Shown: positions 22,808 to 31,612 of the stretch, piece after piece | Layout: the number at the start of each line of letters is the position of its first letter | Position numbering within the stretch: position 1 is the stretch's first letter | Source of the DNA: Serinicoccus sediminis | GTDB lineage: Bacteria > Actinomycetota > Actinomycetes > Actinomycetales > Dermatophilaceae | Reading direction: 5' to 3' | Assembly: GCF_004153545.1 (NCBI RefSeq) | Contig: NZ_SDVA01000015.1 | Coordinates: 1-64,000, forward strand | DNA: 64,000 nt | Made by a program: the position numbers and the translations under genes | Notes under the pieces: model-generated | The model's database searches: none | Seen by the model: only the letters and a program-made list of their open reading frames with translations | What the model was told of the DNA's origin: nothing

Positions 22808-23551
22808 ATGGACACGAGCGGCGACGGGTCGGCGCCCCACCTGGTGCTGGTCCACGGCACCCGGATGAACGCGGCGCAGTGGGAGCCCTACCGGGCGCTG
22901 CTGCCCGAGGTCGAGCTGCTGACCCTCGACCTGCCCGGTCACGGCGCCCAGGTGGGGCAGGAGTTCAGCGCCGGGTCCGCGCTCGCGGCGATCGACCGGG
23001 CGGTGCGGCAGGCCCGAGAGGAGGCCGGTGGCGTGCCGCCGGTCCTGTGCGGGCACAGCCTGGGCGGGTACCTCGCCATGATGTGGGCCGCGCAGCACCC
23101 CGGGGAGATCTCGGGCCTGGTGCTCCTCGGCGCGACGGCCGACCCGCGCAGCCGGCTCGCCGGGGTCTACCGGGGCTTCGCGAGGCTCCTGCCCGTCGTC
23201 GGTCCGGATCGCATGGCGCGGGGGGTGAACGCGGTCATGCGAGCCCTGGGCGCACGTGGCGAGCACGCCCAGCTGCTGCCGGACGGTGCGGCATACGCGG
23301 CGCTGCCCGCGGCCTGGGAGCTCGTCATGACCGAGGCCGACCCGCAGCTGCTCGGGGCGGTCCGGGTGCCGGTGACCCTGGCCAACGGGCAGTTCGACCA
23401 GATGCGGCTGCACGTGCACCGGTATGCCGCGGCGTGCCGGCAGGTGCACGTGGTCACCGTCCCGCGGGCGTCCCACCTCATGCCGGCCACCCACCCGGAG
23501 CAGGTCGCCGATGTGCTGCGCGGGGCCTGGGAGCGCGCCCGCTCGGCCTGA
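22808..23551 (+). CDS. Alpha/beta-fold hydrolase
   Basis: A 247-residue cytoplasmic hydrolase. The oxyanion-hole motif is HGTRMNAAQW (16-25), the nucleophile S84 sits in GHSLGG, an acid follows in NGQFDQM and the histidine is in RASHLMP near the C-terminus. The fold and size fit small esterases or acyl hydrolases; no substrate can be assigned. The ATG at 22808 starts the conserved sequence. It is inserted between xseA and ispH, which are often direct neighbours in actinobacteria, so it may be a lineage-specific addition. Confidence 0.85.
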   Translation: MDTSGDGSAPHLVLVHGTRMNAAQWEPYRALLPEVELLTLDLPGHGAQVGQEFSAGSALAAIDRAVRQAREEAGGVPPVLCGHSLGGYLAMMWAAQHPGEISGLVLLGATADPRSRLAGVYRGFARLLPVVGPDRMARGVNAVMRALGARGEHAQLLPDGAAYAALPAAWELVMTEADPQLLGAVRVPVTLANGQFDQMRLHVHRYAAACRQVHVVTVPRASHLMPATHPEQVADVLRGAWERARSA

Positions 23552-23605
23552 GGTGCGCCCCCGCCAGGGCCGGCCGGGGCTCGGGGAGCGCCCAGGACCA
23601 GCACC

Positions 23606-23611
23606 TAGACT
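23606..23611 (+). promoter_or_regulatory. Leaderless-type -10 box of ispH
   Basis: TAGACT ends exactly six bases before the GTG of ispH and no Shine-Dalgarno is present. Transcription would begin at the start codon itself. Confidence 0.55.
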
Positions 23612-23617
23612 GGTGGG

Positions 23618-24697
23618 GTGACTTTTGCAACGCCCTCGACCCGACCGACCGAGGCGATCGACGTGCCGGCCGACGCCTCCGCCACCAAGCGGGTGCTGCT
23701 CGCGGCCCCCCGCGGCTACTGCGCCGGGGTGGACCGCGCCGTCGTGACGGTGGAGAAGGCCCTGGAGCTCTACGGCCCGCCGATCTACGTCCGCAAGGAG
23801 ATCGTGCACAACAAGCACGTCGTGCGGACCCTGGAGCGACGGGGCGCCATCTTCGTGGCCGAGACCGACGAGGTGCCGGAGGGGGCCCGGGTCATCTTCT
23901 CCGCGCACGGCGTCAGCCCCGCGGTGCACCAGGAGGCCGCGCGGCTCTCGCTGCGGACCATCGACGCCACCTGCCCGCTGGTCACCAAGGTGCACCGCGA
24001 GGCGGTGCGGTTCGCCGGTGACGACTACGACATCCTCCTCGTCGGCCACGAGGGGCACGAGGAGGTCGAGGGCACCTACGGCGAGGCCCCGGAGCGGATC
24101 ACCGTGGTGGAGAGCCCGGATCACGTCGACGCCGTGGAGGTGCGCGACCCGGACAAGGTGGTGTGGCTCTCGCAGACCACGCTGAGCGTGGACGAGACGA
24201 TGGAGACGGTGCGGCGGCTGCGGGAGAAGTTCCCCAACCTCCAGGACCCGCCCAGCGACGACATCTGCTACGCGACGCAGAACCGCCAGGTCGCGGTGAA
24301 GCAGATGGCGACCGACTGCGACCTCATGATCGTCGTCGGCTCCCAGAACTCCTCGAACTCCAAGCGGCTCGTCGAGGTCGCGCTGGAGTACGGGTCGCGC
24401 GACGGCCACCTCGTCGACTACGCCGACGAGATCGACGAGGCCTGGCTCGAGGGGGTGCGGACCGTGGGCGTCACCAGCGGGGCGAGCGTGCCCGAGGTAC
24501 TCGTCCGGGACGTCCTGGACTGGCTCGCCGAGCGCGGCTACGAGGACGTGCAGGCGGTGACCGCCGCCGAGGAGTCCGTCCTCTTCGCGCTGCCGACCGA
24601 CATCCGCCGCGACCTCAAGGCCGCCGGCCAGGAGGTCAAGAAGGTGCAGCACGACCCCAGCTCGATCCCGAGCGGTCGCGACGGCTCGCTGCGCTGA
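23618..24697 (+). CDS. ispH: 4-hydroxy-3-methylbut-2-enyl diphosphate reductase
   Basis: A 359-residue IspH (LytB), the last enzyme of the MEP pathway, which reduces HMBPP to IPP and DMAPP using an iron-sulfur cluster. The three cluster cysteines are C35 (GYCAGVDRA), C119 (DATCPLV) and C217 ([11 protein letters not shown]). The catalytic glutamate lies in the [14 protein letters not shown] stretch. The first 24 residues are a poorly conserved extension. The GTG start has TAGACT six bases upstream, indicating leaderless translation. Confidence 0.97.
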   Translation: MTFATPSTRPTEAIDVPADASATKRVLLAAPRGYCAGVDRAVVTVEKALELYGPPIYVRKEIVHNKHVVRTLERRGAIFVAETDEVPEGARVIFSAHGVSPAVHQEAARLSLRTIDATCPLVTKVHREAVRFAGDDYDILLVGHEGHEEVEGTYGEAPERITVVESPDHVDAVEVRDPDKVVWLSQTTLSVDETMETVRRLREKFPNLQDPPSDDICYATQNRQVAVKQMATDCDLMIVVGSQNSSNSKRLVEVALEYGSRDGHLVDYADEIDEAWLEGVRTVGVTSGASVPEVLVRDVLDWLAERGYEDVQAVTAAEESVLFALPTDIRRDLKAAGQEVKKVQHDPSSIPSGRDGSLR

Positions 24698-24845
24698 CCG
24701 CGCCGCCAGGTCACGGTTGGGTCACGATCGGGTGACGGCCCACCGACGGCCCCTGCCGGCCCGACGCGCGCGTATGTAGCAAGGCCCGGGACGCCGTGCA
24801 AGTGCGTCGGCGGGCGTCGGTCCGGGCCGTTCGGTCGTGCCTATG

Positions 24846-24860
24846 GTGGCGGAGCGCCAC
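24846..24860. promoter_or_regulatory. Inverted repeat at the probable start site of the amino-acid ABC operon
   Basis: GTGGCG-GAG-CGCCAC is a perfect 6-3-6 inverted repeat directly overlapping the end of a possible -10 box TATGGT (24842-24847). It lies about 85 bases before the ABC operon. An operator centred on the start of transcription would fit repression. Elsewhere in this 248-base gap are GGTCACG repeats at 24711-24738 with partial dyad symmetry. Confidence 0.4.
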
Positions 24861-24945
24861 AACCGCCCTGGACGCTCCGGGGTCGGACGGCGCGTGCCGA
24901 GGGAGCCCGCAGACCGGCGGTCCCGACGACCACAAGGAGCTGACC

Positions 24946-25767
24946 ATGACCCGCGCACGACGTGCCCTGCCCGCCCTCGTCGCCGCCAGCGCGCTCGCCC
25001 TCGCCGCGTGCGGCGAGCAGGACGGCGGCTCGGACGCAGCCGGGGGCGGGGAGGTCTCGGGCGAGCTCATCGAGGACGGCACGCTGGTGGTGGCGATGAG
25101 CGGTGAGTTCCAGCCGTTCAGCTACGTCGAGGGCAACGAGCTGACCGGCTTCGACTACGACATCGGTGCGGCCGTCGCCGAGGAGCTGGGGCTGGAGATG
25201 CAGGCCGAGACGGCCGCCTTCGCCTCGCTCATCGGCGGCGTGCAGGCCAACCGCTACGACGTCCTCATCGCCTCGATGACCCCGACCGAGGAGCGCGACG
25301 AGGCGGTGGACTTCACCGACGGCTACTACAGCTCCGGCGCCCAGGCCTTCGTGCCGGCCGATGCGGAGTGCACGGACGTCTCCGAGCTGGACGACCCCAC
25401 CATCGGGGTCGCGACCGGGACGACCTACCAGGCCTACCTCGAGGAGGAGGGCGCCGACTGGGTCGGGGAGATCCGTAGCTTCGACTCCGACGTCGTCGCG
25501 CTGCGCGACCTCGGGACCGGGCGCCTGGACGCCGTCATGACCGACCGGCTCGTCGGTCTGCACCAGATCGAGGAGGCCGGGCTGGACGTGGTGGAGTGCG
25601 GTGACCCGCTCTACACCGAGTCCCCGGCCTTCGCCGTGAAGGAGGGCAACTCGGGGCTGGTGAACGACCTCGACGGGGCCCTGGACGCGATCATCGAGGA
25701 CGGCACCTACGCCGAGATCAGCGAGACGTACTTCGGCCAGGACATCTCGGCCGACGACGAGGGCTGA
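24946..25767 (+). CDS. Polar amino-acid ABC transporter substrate-binding lipoprotein
   Basis: A 273-residue family 3 solute-binding protein. A lipoprotein signal ends at ALAAC, with C22 as the lipidated cysteine, followed by a Gly/Asp/Ser linker. The mature domain (about 45-262) has the family pattern GTLVVAMSGEFQPFSY, ELTGFDYDIGAAVAEELG, MTPTEERDEAVDFTDGYY and a C-terminal DGTYAEISETYFG. It binds an amino acid (glutamine, glutamate, cystine or a relative) outside the membrane. AAGGAG precedes the ATG. It is first in a three-gene importer operon. Confidence 0.92.
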   Translation: MTRARRALPALVAASALALAACGEQDGGSDAAGGGEVSGELIEDGTLVVAMSGEFQPFSYVEGNELTGFDYDIGAAVAEELGLEMQAETAAFASLIGGVQANRYDVLIASMTPTEERDEAVDFTDGYYSSGAQAFVPADAECTDVSELDDPTIGVATGTTYQAYLEEEGADWVGEIRSFDSDVVALRDLGTGRLDAVMTDRLVGLHQIEEAGLDVVECGDPLYTESPAFAVKEGNSGLVNDLDGALDAIIEDGTYAEISETYFGQDISADDEG

Positions 25768-25779
25768 GGTCTGCCCGAC

Positions 25780-26445
25780 GTGCGCTTCGTCGAGCTCCTC
25801 GTCGAGTACGCCCCGTTCTTCCTCGAGGCGACCTGGGTCACCCTCAGCCTGACCGCGGTCTCGTTGGCCATGGCGATGGTGGCGGGGGCGGGGGTGGCTG
25901 CCCTCGCCATGGGCAGGATCCGGCCGCTGCGGTGGCTGGCCACGGCCTACGTGGGTCTGGTCCGGGGCACCCCGCTCATCACCCAGATCTTCATCATCTA
26001 CTTCGGCCTGGCCTACGTCGTCACGCTGCCGGCGTTCTGGGCGGGGGCGATCGCCCTGGCCTTCCACAACTCGGCCTACATCGCCGAGATCATCCGGTCG
26101 GGCTTCCTGTCCGTCCCGACGGGTCTGACCGAGGCGGCGCGCTCCCTGGGGATGTCGCGGCTGAAGGCGCTGCGACGGGTACAGGCGCCCCTCGCGCTGC
26201 GGACCATGCTGCCCGTGCTGGGCAACCAGTACATCATCGCGGTCAAGGACTCCTCGCTGGTCGCCTTCATCGGCATGACCGAGCTGTTCCGCACGTCCCA
26301 GAACATGGCAGCCTCCACCTACCAACCCCTCATCGCCTACACCGTCGTCGCCCTCTTCTACCTGGCGATCGTGCTGGTGCTCACCGTGGTCGTCAACGGC
26401 CTCGAGCACCGGCTCAGCAGGCACCGCAGGCCGGCCACCGCATGA
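25780..26445 (+). CDS. Polar amino-acid ABC transporter permease
   Basis: A 221-residue HisM/GlnP-type permease with about five transmembrane helices. The EAA cytoplasmic loop is seen at about 122-150 (GLTEAARSLGMSRLKALRRVQAPLA), the site that contacts the ATPase. VRGTPLITQIFIIYFG is also typical. The GTG start lies 12 bases after the binding-protein stop, and its own stop overlaps the ATPase start in an ATGA. Only one permease is present, so a homodimer is expected. Confidence 0.93.
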   Translation: MRFVELLVEYAPFFLEATWVTLSLTAVSLAMAMVAGAGVAALAMGRIRPLRWLATAYVGLVRGTPLITQIFIIYFGLAYVVTLPAFWAGAIALAFHNSAYIAEIIRSGFLSVPTGLTEAARSLGMSRLKALRRVQAPLALRTMLPVLGNQYIIAVKDSSLVAFIGMTELFRTSQNMAASTYQPLIAYTVVALFYLAIVLVLTVVVNGLEHRLSRHRRPATA

Positions 26446-27218
26446 ACGAGGCAGACATGGACCAGACCGCCGACACCCCCGACACCCCGCTGGTGAGGAT
26501 GAGCGGCATCGTCAAGAGGTTCGGCAGCACCACCGTGCTCGACGGGATCGACCTCGACGTCGCCCGGGGCGAGGTGGTCACCCTCATCGGGCCCTCGGGC
26601 GCCGGCAAGTCGACGCTGCTGCGGTGCATCAACGGGCTGGAGCGCATCGACGAGGGCTCGATCGAGGTGGGCGGCGACCTGCTGAGGTATGACGAGTCGC
26701 ACCTCAACGACATCCGGGCGCGCATCGGCATGGTCTTCCAGGCGTTCAACCTGTTCCCGCACATGACGGCGGCCGAGAACATCGCCGTGGCGCAGCGCGA
26801 GGTCCTCGGCCGTTCTCGGGGCGAGGCGCTGGAGCGGTCGCGCCAGCTCCTCGACCGGGTGGGTCTGGCGCACAAGGAGCGGGCCTACCCCGACAACCTG
26901 TCGGGAGGTCAGCAGCAGCGGGTGGCGATCGCGCGGGCACTGGCCATGGATCCGGCCCTCATGCTCTTCGACGAGCCCACCTCGGCCCTCGACCCCGAGC
27001 TCGTCGGTGAGGTGCTGCAGGTCATGCGGGACCTCGCGCAGGAGGGCATGACGATGGTCGCGGTCACCCACGAGATGAGGTTCGCCCGCGAGGCCGCCGA
27101 CCGGGTGGTCCTGCTCGCCGACGGCGGCATCGCCGAGCAGGGACCACCCCAGCAGGTCCTCGAGCGCCCGGGCAGCGAGCGCGGTCGGTCCTTCCTGCGC
27201 GAGCTCGACCAGCACTGA
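26442..27218 (+). CDS. Polar amino-acid ABC transporter ATP-binding protein
   Basis: A 258-residue ATPase of the GlnQ/HisP class. Walker A is GPSGAGKST (50-58), the signature is LSGGQQQR (153-160) and Walker B is ALMLFDEP (172-179), followed by the family-typical TSALDPELVGEVL and a switch histidine in VTHEM. The ATG overlaps the permease stop by 4 bases (ATGA). It ends 21 bases from the convergent trypsin-like gene. Confidence 0.95.
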   Translation: MNEADMDQTADTPDTPLVRMSGIVKRFGSTTVLDGIDLDVARGEVVTLIGPSGAGKSTLLRCINGLERIDEGSIEVGGDLLRYDESHLNDIRARIGMVFQAFNLFPHMTAAENIAVAQREVLGRSRGEALERSRQLLDRVGLAHKERAYPDNLSGGQQQRVAIARALAMDPALMLFDEPTSALDPELVGEVLQVMRDLAQEGMTMVAVTHEMRFAREAADRVVLLADGGIAEQGPPQQVLERPGSERGRSFLRELDQH

Positions 27219-27239
27219 GGCGCTCGGGGCGGCTCGAGG

Positions 27240-28139
27240 TCAGCCCACGAACTGGCCGAGCCACTCCAGGTCGTCCGGGGTGTCGATGCGGTAGACCCCG
27301 CTGGTGCCCGCGCAGGTCGCGTTGACACCGAACGACGTCACCCCCACCACCGTGGTGGTGCTCTCGACGAAGGTCGGGCCTCCCGAGTCCCCGGAGCAGG
27401 TGCCGCCGGTGTTGGCGTTGTTGCTCAGGACGATGTACATGTCGTTGACCTTGCCGCCGCCGAACTGACGGGTGCCCAGGAGCACGCCGCCGGCCTGCAG
27501 ACGGGTCCAGGCACCCTCGGACCCGCGGCCCTGCCCGTTGCTGTCGGGCATGCTCCACTGCAGGCCGTAGCCCACCGTGGAGTAGGTGGCGCGGTCCTTC
27601 GCCCGGGTCGCCAGCTGCGCGTCCCAGTAGCCCGCCTCGGGGAGCTGGCCGTAGGCCGTGAAGGTCGTGCCGGGCGCCAGCGTCAGGTCGTCGACCACGC
27701 CCACGTCGTGCAGGTAGAACGCGGCGTCGTCGTAGTCAGGGTGGGTCAGCGCGACGTCGCTCCAGGCGTCGGCCGCCAGGTCGCTGTCCTGGTCGATCGC
27801 CGCGTCGAAGGTGACGAACTCCCGGGCGGCCTGGACATCGGTCAGGTCCTCGTCGTACCAGATGGCGACCGCGTCGGCGCCGTAGGTGCAGTGCCCCGCG
27901 GTGAGGAAGGTGTCGGCGTCGACCTGGGTGCCGCTGCAGCGCCACGCGGCCAGCAGCTCGTCGTCGGTGACCTGGGTGTCGCCGTTCGCGTCGTCCCAGG
28001 TGTAGGCGACCATCAGCCCGACGAAGGGGTGCTCGCCGTCGTCGGGCTCGCCGTACTTGATCGCGGCGGCGGGCAGGGCGGTGGTGGCGACCGTCGCCAC
28101 GCCGGCGAGGCCGGCCAGCAGGGTGCGCGTGCGCATCAT
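27240..28139 (-). CDS. Secreted trypsin-like (S1) serine protease
   Basis: A 299-residue secreted protease. A Sec signal peptide (1-26, ending LPAAA) is followed by a chymotrypsin-fold domain with H83 (LTAGHC), D145 (HDVGVV) and S252 (GDSGGP). Cysteines at 68, 84, 248 and near 280 can form disulfides. An unusual insert at about 48-61 reads DDANGDTQVTDDE, which has the spacing of an EF-hand-type calcium loop. Two adjacent ATGs are possible starts; the first is used. It lies 37 bases downstream of rmuC on the same strand. Confidence 0.88.
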   Translation of the reverse strand: MMRTRTLLAGLAGVATVATTALPAAAIKYGEPDDGEHPFVGLMVAYTWDDANGDTQVTDDELLAAWRCSGTQVDADTFLTAGHCTYGADAVAIWYDEDLTDVQAAREFVTFDAAIDQDSDLAADAWSDVALTHPDYDDAAFYLHDVGVVDDLTLAPGTTFTAYGQLPEAGYWDAQLATRAKDRATYSTVGYGLQWSMPDSNGQGRGSEGAWTRLQAGGVLLGTRQFGGGKVNDMYIVLSNNANTGGTCSGDSGGPTFVESTTTVVGVTSFGVNATCAGTSGVYRIDTPDDLEWLGQFVG

Positions 28140-28176
28140 GGGGTGTTCCTCTCACGGGGTCTGATGAGCTGGGACA

Positions 28177-29439
28177 TTAGCCCGCGGTGCGCCGGTCGTC
28201 GTGCCGAGCGGACCACTCCTGCTCCTCCGGGTCGGAGGGGCCCGTCGTGGGCCGTGCCGGGGTGCCGAGCTCGAGCTCGGTGGCCAGCCAGTCCTCACCG
28301 GTGGGCCGGGGCGCGACCTCGAGGCCCGGCAGCGGGTCGTGGGTCGACTCGGCGAGCCCGAGCTCGGTCATCCGGCGTGAGGTCACCATGACCCGCGACT
28401 CCAGCGTGCCGACGAGCTGGTTGTAGGTCTCCACCGAGCGTCGCAGCGCCGTGCCCATGGCACGGGTGTGCCGCCCGACCGTGCCCAGCCGCTGGTGCAG
28501 CTCGGTCCCCAGGGCGAGGAGCTCGCGCGCGTTGCCGGCCAGGGCGTCCTGCTGCCAGGCCAACGCGGTCGCGCGCAGCACGGCGAGCAGGGTGGCGGGC
28601 GAGGTGAGCACGACCTTGCGCGACTGGGCGTGGTCGTAGAGCTCGGGCGCGGCCCGCAGCGCGGCCGCGAGCACGGCGTCGCTGGGCACGAAGCAGACGA
28701 CGAGCTCGGGGGAGGTGGTGAAGGCCGACCAGTATTCCTTGGCCGCCAGGGCTTCGACGTGGCCGCGCAGGGCGACGGCGTGGTCGCGGAGCAGGTCGTC
28801 GACCTGGTCCGGGGGGCACTGCGGGGCCTGCGCCCGCAGGAAGGACGAGAGCGGCGCCTTGCTGTCGACGACGAGGACCTTGCCGCCCGGCAGCCGGACC
28901 ACCGCGTCGGGGCGGACCCGTGCGTCGTGGCGGCTCACCGCGCTGACCTGCTCGTCGAAGTCGCACCGGGCGAGCATGCCGGCATGCTCCATCACCCGGC
29001 GCAGCTGCACCTCGCCCCAGGTGCCGCGGGTGCCGGACGCGGACAGGGCCCCGGAGAGGGCCGCGGTCTGCTGCTGCAGCGCCCGGGTCTGGGACGCCAC
29101 CTGGTCGAGGTGCTCACCCACCTGGCCGAACTGCTCCACGCGGTCGCGCTCGAGGGTGCGGACCTGCCGCTCCACCCGCTCCAGCGCACTGCGCAGCGGC
29201 GCCAGCTCGGCGGCCGTGCGCCGGTCGGTCTCCTCCTCCCGCCCGGCCTCGGCCAGCAGCTGCTCCAGCTCGGCGCCCCGCGACCGCTCGCGGTCGCGGT
29301 CCGCCTGCGCCAGGGCCAGCTCGGTGCCGGCCCGGGCCAGCCGCGCGGCCGTCCGGGCGCGACCGAGCAGCCACCCCAGGACGAGGCCGACCAGGAGCGC
29401 GACGAGGAGGGGGAGGAGTCCCGTGACGGTGGTGCTCAT
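28177..29439 (-). CDS. rmuC: DNA recombination protein RmuC
   Basis: A 420-residue RmuC homologue. It has one N-terminal transmembrane helix (about 8-26, LPLLVALLVGLVLGWLLG), a long coiled coil (about 38-125) and the conserved RmuC domain (about 130-360) with GTWGEVQLRRVMEHAGM, PGGKVLVVDSKAPLSSF and CFVPSDAVLAAAL. E. coli RmuC limits inversions at short inverted repeats; the domain belongs to the PD-(D/E)XK nuclease fold. The C-terminal 60 residues are variable. It is a stand-alone gene upstream of the trypsin-like protease. Confidence 0.93.
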   Translation of the reverse strand: MSTTVTGLLPLLVALLVGLVLGWLLGRARTAARLARAGTELALAQADRDRERSRGAELEQLLAEAGREEETDRRTAAELAPLRSALERVERQVRTLERDRVEQFGQVGEHLDQVASQTRALQQQTAALSGALSASGTRGTWGEVQLRRVMEHAGMLARCDFDEQVSAVSRHDARVRPDAVVRLPGGKVLVVDSKAPLSSFLRAQAPQCPPDQVDDLLRDHAVALRGHVEALAAKEYWSAFTTSPELVVCFVPSDAVLAAALRAAPELYDHAQSRKVVLTSPATLLAVLRATALAWQQDALAGNARELLALGTELHQRLGTVGRHTRAMGTALRRSVETYNQLVGTLESRVMVTSRRMTELGLAESTHDPLPGLEVAPRPTGEDWLATELELGTPARPTTGPSDPEEQEWSARHDDRRTAG

Positions 29440-29509
29440 GAGCCCACCGTGGCACGGGGTGCCGACAGACCTGGGTCACCACGACCTCCGGGCGTCGCCG
29501 GCGGCCTCG

Positions 29510-29538
29510 TTGACAACGACCCGACGCCCGCCTACCTT
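29510..29538 (+). promoter_or_regulatory. Near-consensus promoter of the nine-gene HAAT operon
   Basis: TTGACA at 29510-29515 and TACCTT at 29533-29538 are exactly 17 bases apart, the best sigma-70-type promoter seen in the window. The predicted start of transcription, near 29545, falls at the edge of a 20-base inverted repeat. Confidence 0.75.
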
Positions 29539-29547
29539 GTTCCCGAA

Positions 29548-29567
29548 ACATGAATCATCTTTCATGT
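29548..29567. promoter_or_regulatory. Operator-like inverted repeat at the HAAT operon start site
   Basis: ACATGAA-N6-TTCATGT is a perfect 7-6-7 inverted repeat immediately downstream of the -10 box. It is strikingly A+T-rich for this genome. Position and length suit a TetR-family repressor, and the operon itself encodes one. Binding is inferred, not shown. Confidence 0.65.
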
Positions 29568-29591
29568 AGCCCGCACGAAGGAGTGTCGAAG

Positions 29592-30812
29592 GTGTCCGCA
29601 CGCCCCATCCGCCTGATCACCCTCATGTCCGCGACCGCCGCCCTCGCCCTGGCCGGGTGCGCCCCCTCCGCCGGAGGGGGTGACGACGGCGGGTCGGCCG
29701 GTGGTGGCGAGGAGCAGCAGGCGGATGAGAGCGCCAAGGTCGGCATCATCTACTCCGAGACCGGCCCGCTGGCCGCCTACGGCGAGCAGTACCGCCAGGG
29801 GCTGGAGGCGGGCATCGACTACGCGACCGAGGGCACCGGCGAGGTCGACGGCACGGCCATCGAGCTGGAGTACCGCGACGACGCGGGCAACCCGGACACC
29901 GCCGTCGCGGCGGCCAAGGACCTCATCGGTCAGGACTACCGCATCCTCGGGGGCACCGTCGTCTCCGGCATCGCGACGGCGATGGCCGAGCAGGCCGCCC
30001 AGAACGAGGTGCTCTACATCTCCGGTCCCGCCGCCACGGACGCGATCACCGGGGTCAACGAGTTCACCTTCCGCTCCGGCCGGCAGAGCTTCCAGGACGT
30101 CGCCACCGCGGGCGCGATGCTCGAGGACGAGTCCGGCACGGTCGTCGTGCTGGCCCAGGACAACGCCTTCGGGCAGGGCAACCTGGCGGCCGTCGAGGCC
30201 GTGCTGGGCGGCGAGGGGGCCGAGGTCGCGAGCGTGCTCGTCCCCGAGGACGCGACCGAGTTCACCGGCTTCGCCCGCCAGGTGGTGGACGAGGACCCGG
30301 ACCTCATCTTCGTGGCCTGGGCCGGGGCCACCGCCGGCAACATGTGGCAGTCCCTGTCCCAGCAGGACGTCTTCGAGGCGGCCCCGGTCGTCACCGGCCT
30401 GGCCGACTCGGCGACCTTCGCGGCCTACGGGGACGCGGGCGAGCAGATCTCCTTCCTGTCGCACTACTTCCCGGAGGCCACGGACAACGAGGTCAACCAG
30501 GCTCTGGTGGACTCGGTCACCGAGGCCGGCGGCACGCCCGACCTCTTCACCGTGGACGGCTTCGTCGCCGGCCAGATGATCGCCCACGCCGTGGCCGAGG
30601 GCGGCGGTGACGTCGAGGGCATGATCGAGGCGCTCGAGGGATGGGAGTTCGAGGGTCCCAAGGGCACCGCGACGGTCCGCGCGGGCGACCACGCCCTGGT
30701 GCAGGACATGTTCACCGCCCAGCTGGTGCAGGACGGTGACGCCTGGGTCCCGGAGGTCATCGACACCGTCCCCGCCGACGAGGTCGCCCCGCCGGAGGCC
30801 TCGGGCGAGTGA
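29592..30812 (+). CDS. Branched-chain-type (HAAT) ABC substrate-binding lipoprotein
   Basis: A 406-residue periplasmic-binding protein of the LivK/HAAT class. The lipobox is LAGC with C23 lipidated, followed by a Gly/Ser/Glu linker. The two-lobed domain starts at about 47 with KVGIIYSETGPLAAYGEQYRQG and continues through GGTVVSGIATAMAEQAAQNEV and VLAQDNAFGQGNLAAVEAVLGG. GTG 29592 is chosen because AAGGAG lies 8 bases upstream; an in-frame GTG at 29583 overlaps that site. It opens a nine-gene operon. The neighbours argue for a short hydroxy acid or ester-derived ligand rather than an amino acid. Confidence 0.9.
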   Translation: MSARPIRLITLMSATAALALAGCAPSAGGGDDGGSAGGGEEQQADESAKVGIIYSETGPLAAYGEQYRQGLEAGIDYATEGTGEVDGTAIELEYRDDAGNPDTAVAAAKDLIGQDYRILGGTVVSGIATAMAEQAAQNEVLYISGPAATDAITGVNEFTFRSGRQSFQDVATAGAMLEDESGTVVVLAQDNAFGQGNLAAVEAVLGGEGAEVASVLVPEDATEFTGFARQVVDEDPDLIFVAWAGATAGNMWQSLSQQDVFEAAPVVTGLADSATFAAYGDAGEQISFLSHYFPEATDNEVNQALVDSVTEAGGTPDLFTVDGFVAGQMIAHAVAEGGGDVEGMIEALEGWEFEGPKGTATVRAGDHALVQDMFTAQLVQDGDAWVPEVIDTVPADEVAPPEASGE

Positions 30813-31612
30813 GCGCACCCCACCCGGCGGCCGCGGGGCCGGGGACGGCGACCGTCGCCGCGGCTCCCGCCCTGGAGGTCCGGGACCTGTCGCTGCGCAT
30901 CGGCGGCGCACAGATCCTCGAGGACATCACGTTCACCATCCCCACCGGCCAGATCGTCGGTGTGATCGGCCCCAACGGCGCGGGCAAGACCACCCTGTTC
31001 AACCTGGTCTCCGGCGTGCGCGAGCCGACGTCCGGACAGGTGCTCCTGGCCGGCCGGGACGTCACCCGTGCGAGCATCACCAGGCGGGCCACCGCTGGCC
31101 TGGGCCGCACCTTCCAGACGTCCTCGATCTTCCCCGGGCTGACCGTGCACGAGAACGCCCGGCTCGCGGCCCAGGTGACCGAGGGCCGGCCGCTGTCCCT
31201 CTTCGCCCGTCCCCGCCGGGCGGACGCCGCGTCCCGGCGGGCCGACGCGTTGCTGGCAGAGGTCGGCCTGGCCCACCGGTCGGAGCACCGGGCCGGCGAC
31301 CTCTCGCACGGTGACAAGCGCAAGCTGGAGATCGCCATGCTGCTCGCGACCGACCCTCAGGTGGTGCTCCTCGACGAGCCCATGGCGGGGGTGGCCTCGG
31401 GCGACGTGCCCGGGCTCACCGAGGTGATCCGCGGGCTGCACCGCGACCACGGCTGCACCGTGCTCATGGTCGAGCACCACATGGAGGTCCTGCTGGGCCT
31501 CGTCGAGCGGGTGGCCGTCCTCCACTTCGGTCACCTGCTCGCCCTCGACACCCCGGAGGCGGTCATGGCCGACCCGACCGTGCAGAGCGCCTACCTGGGG
31601 GAGTCGGTATGA
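30809..31612 (+). CDS. livG: HAAT ABC transporter ATP-binding protein (LivG-like)
   Basis: A 267-residue ATPase. Walker A is GPNGAGKTT (54-62), the signature motif LSHGDKR (165-171), Walker B VVLLDEP (185-191), and the H-loop histidine lies in VEHHME. The LivG-type region RTFQTSSIFPGLTVHENA is clear. After Walker B it reads MAGVASGD rather than the more usual AAGLNPxE. The GTG start overlaps the binding-protein stop (GTGA). Confidence 0.92.
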   Translation: MSAPHPAAAGPGTATVAAAPALEVRDLSLRIGGAQILEDITFTIPTGQIVGVIGPNGAGKTTLFNLVSGVREPTSGQVLLAGRDVTRASITRRATAGLGRTFQTSSIFPGLTVHENARLAAQVTEGRPLSLFARPRRADAASRRADALLAEVGLAHRSEHRAGDLSHGDKRKLEIAMLLATDPQVVLLDEPMAGVASGDVPGLTEVIRGLHRDHGCTVLMVEHHMEVLLGLVERVAVLHFGHLLALDTPEAVMADPTVQSAYLGESV

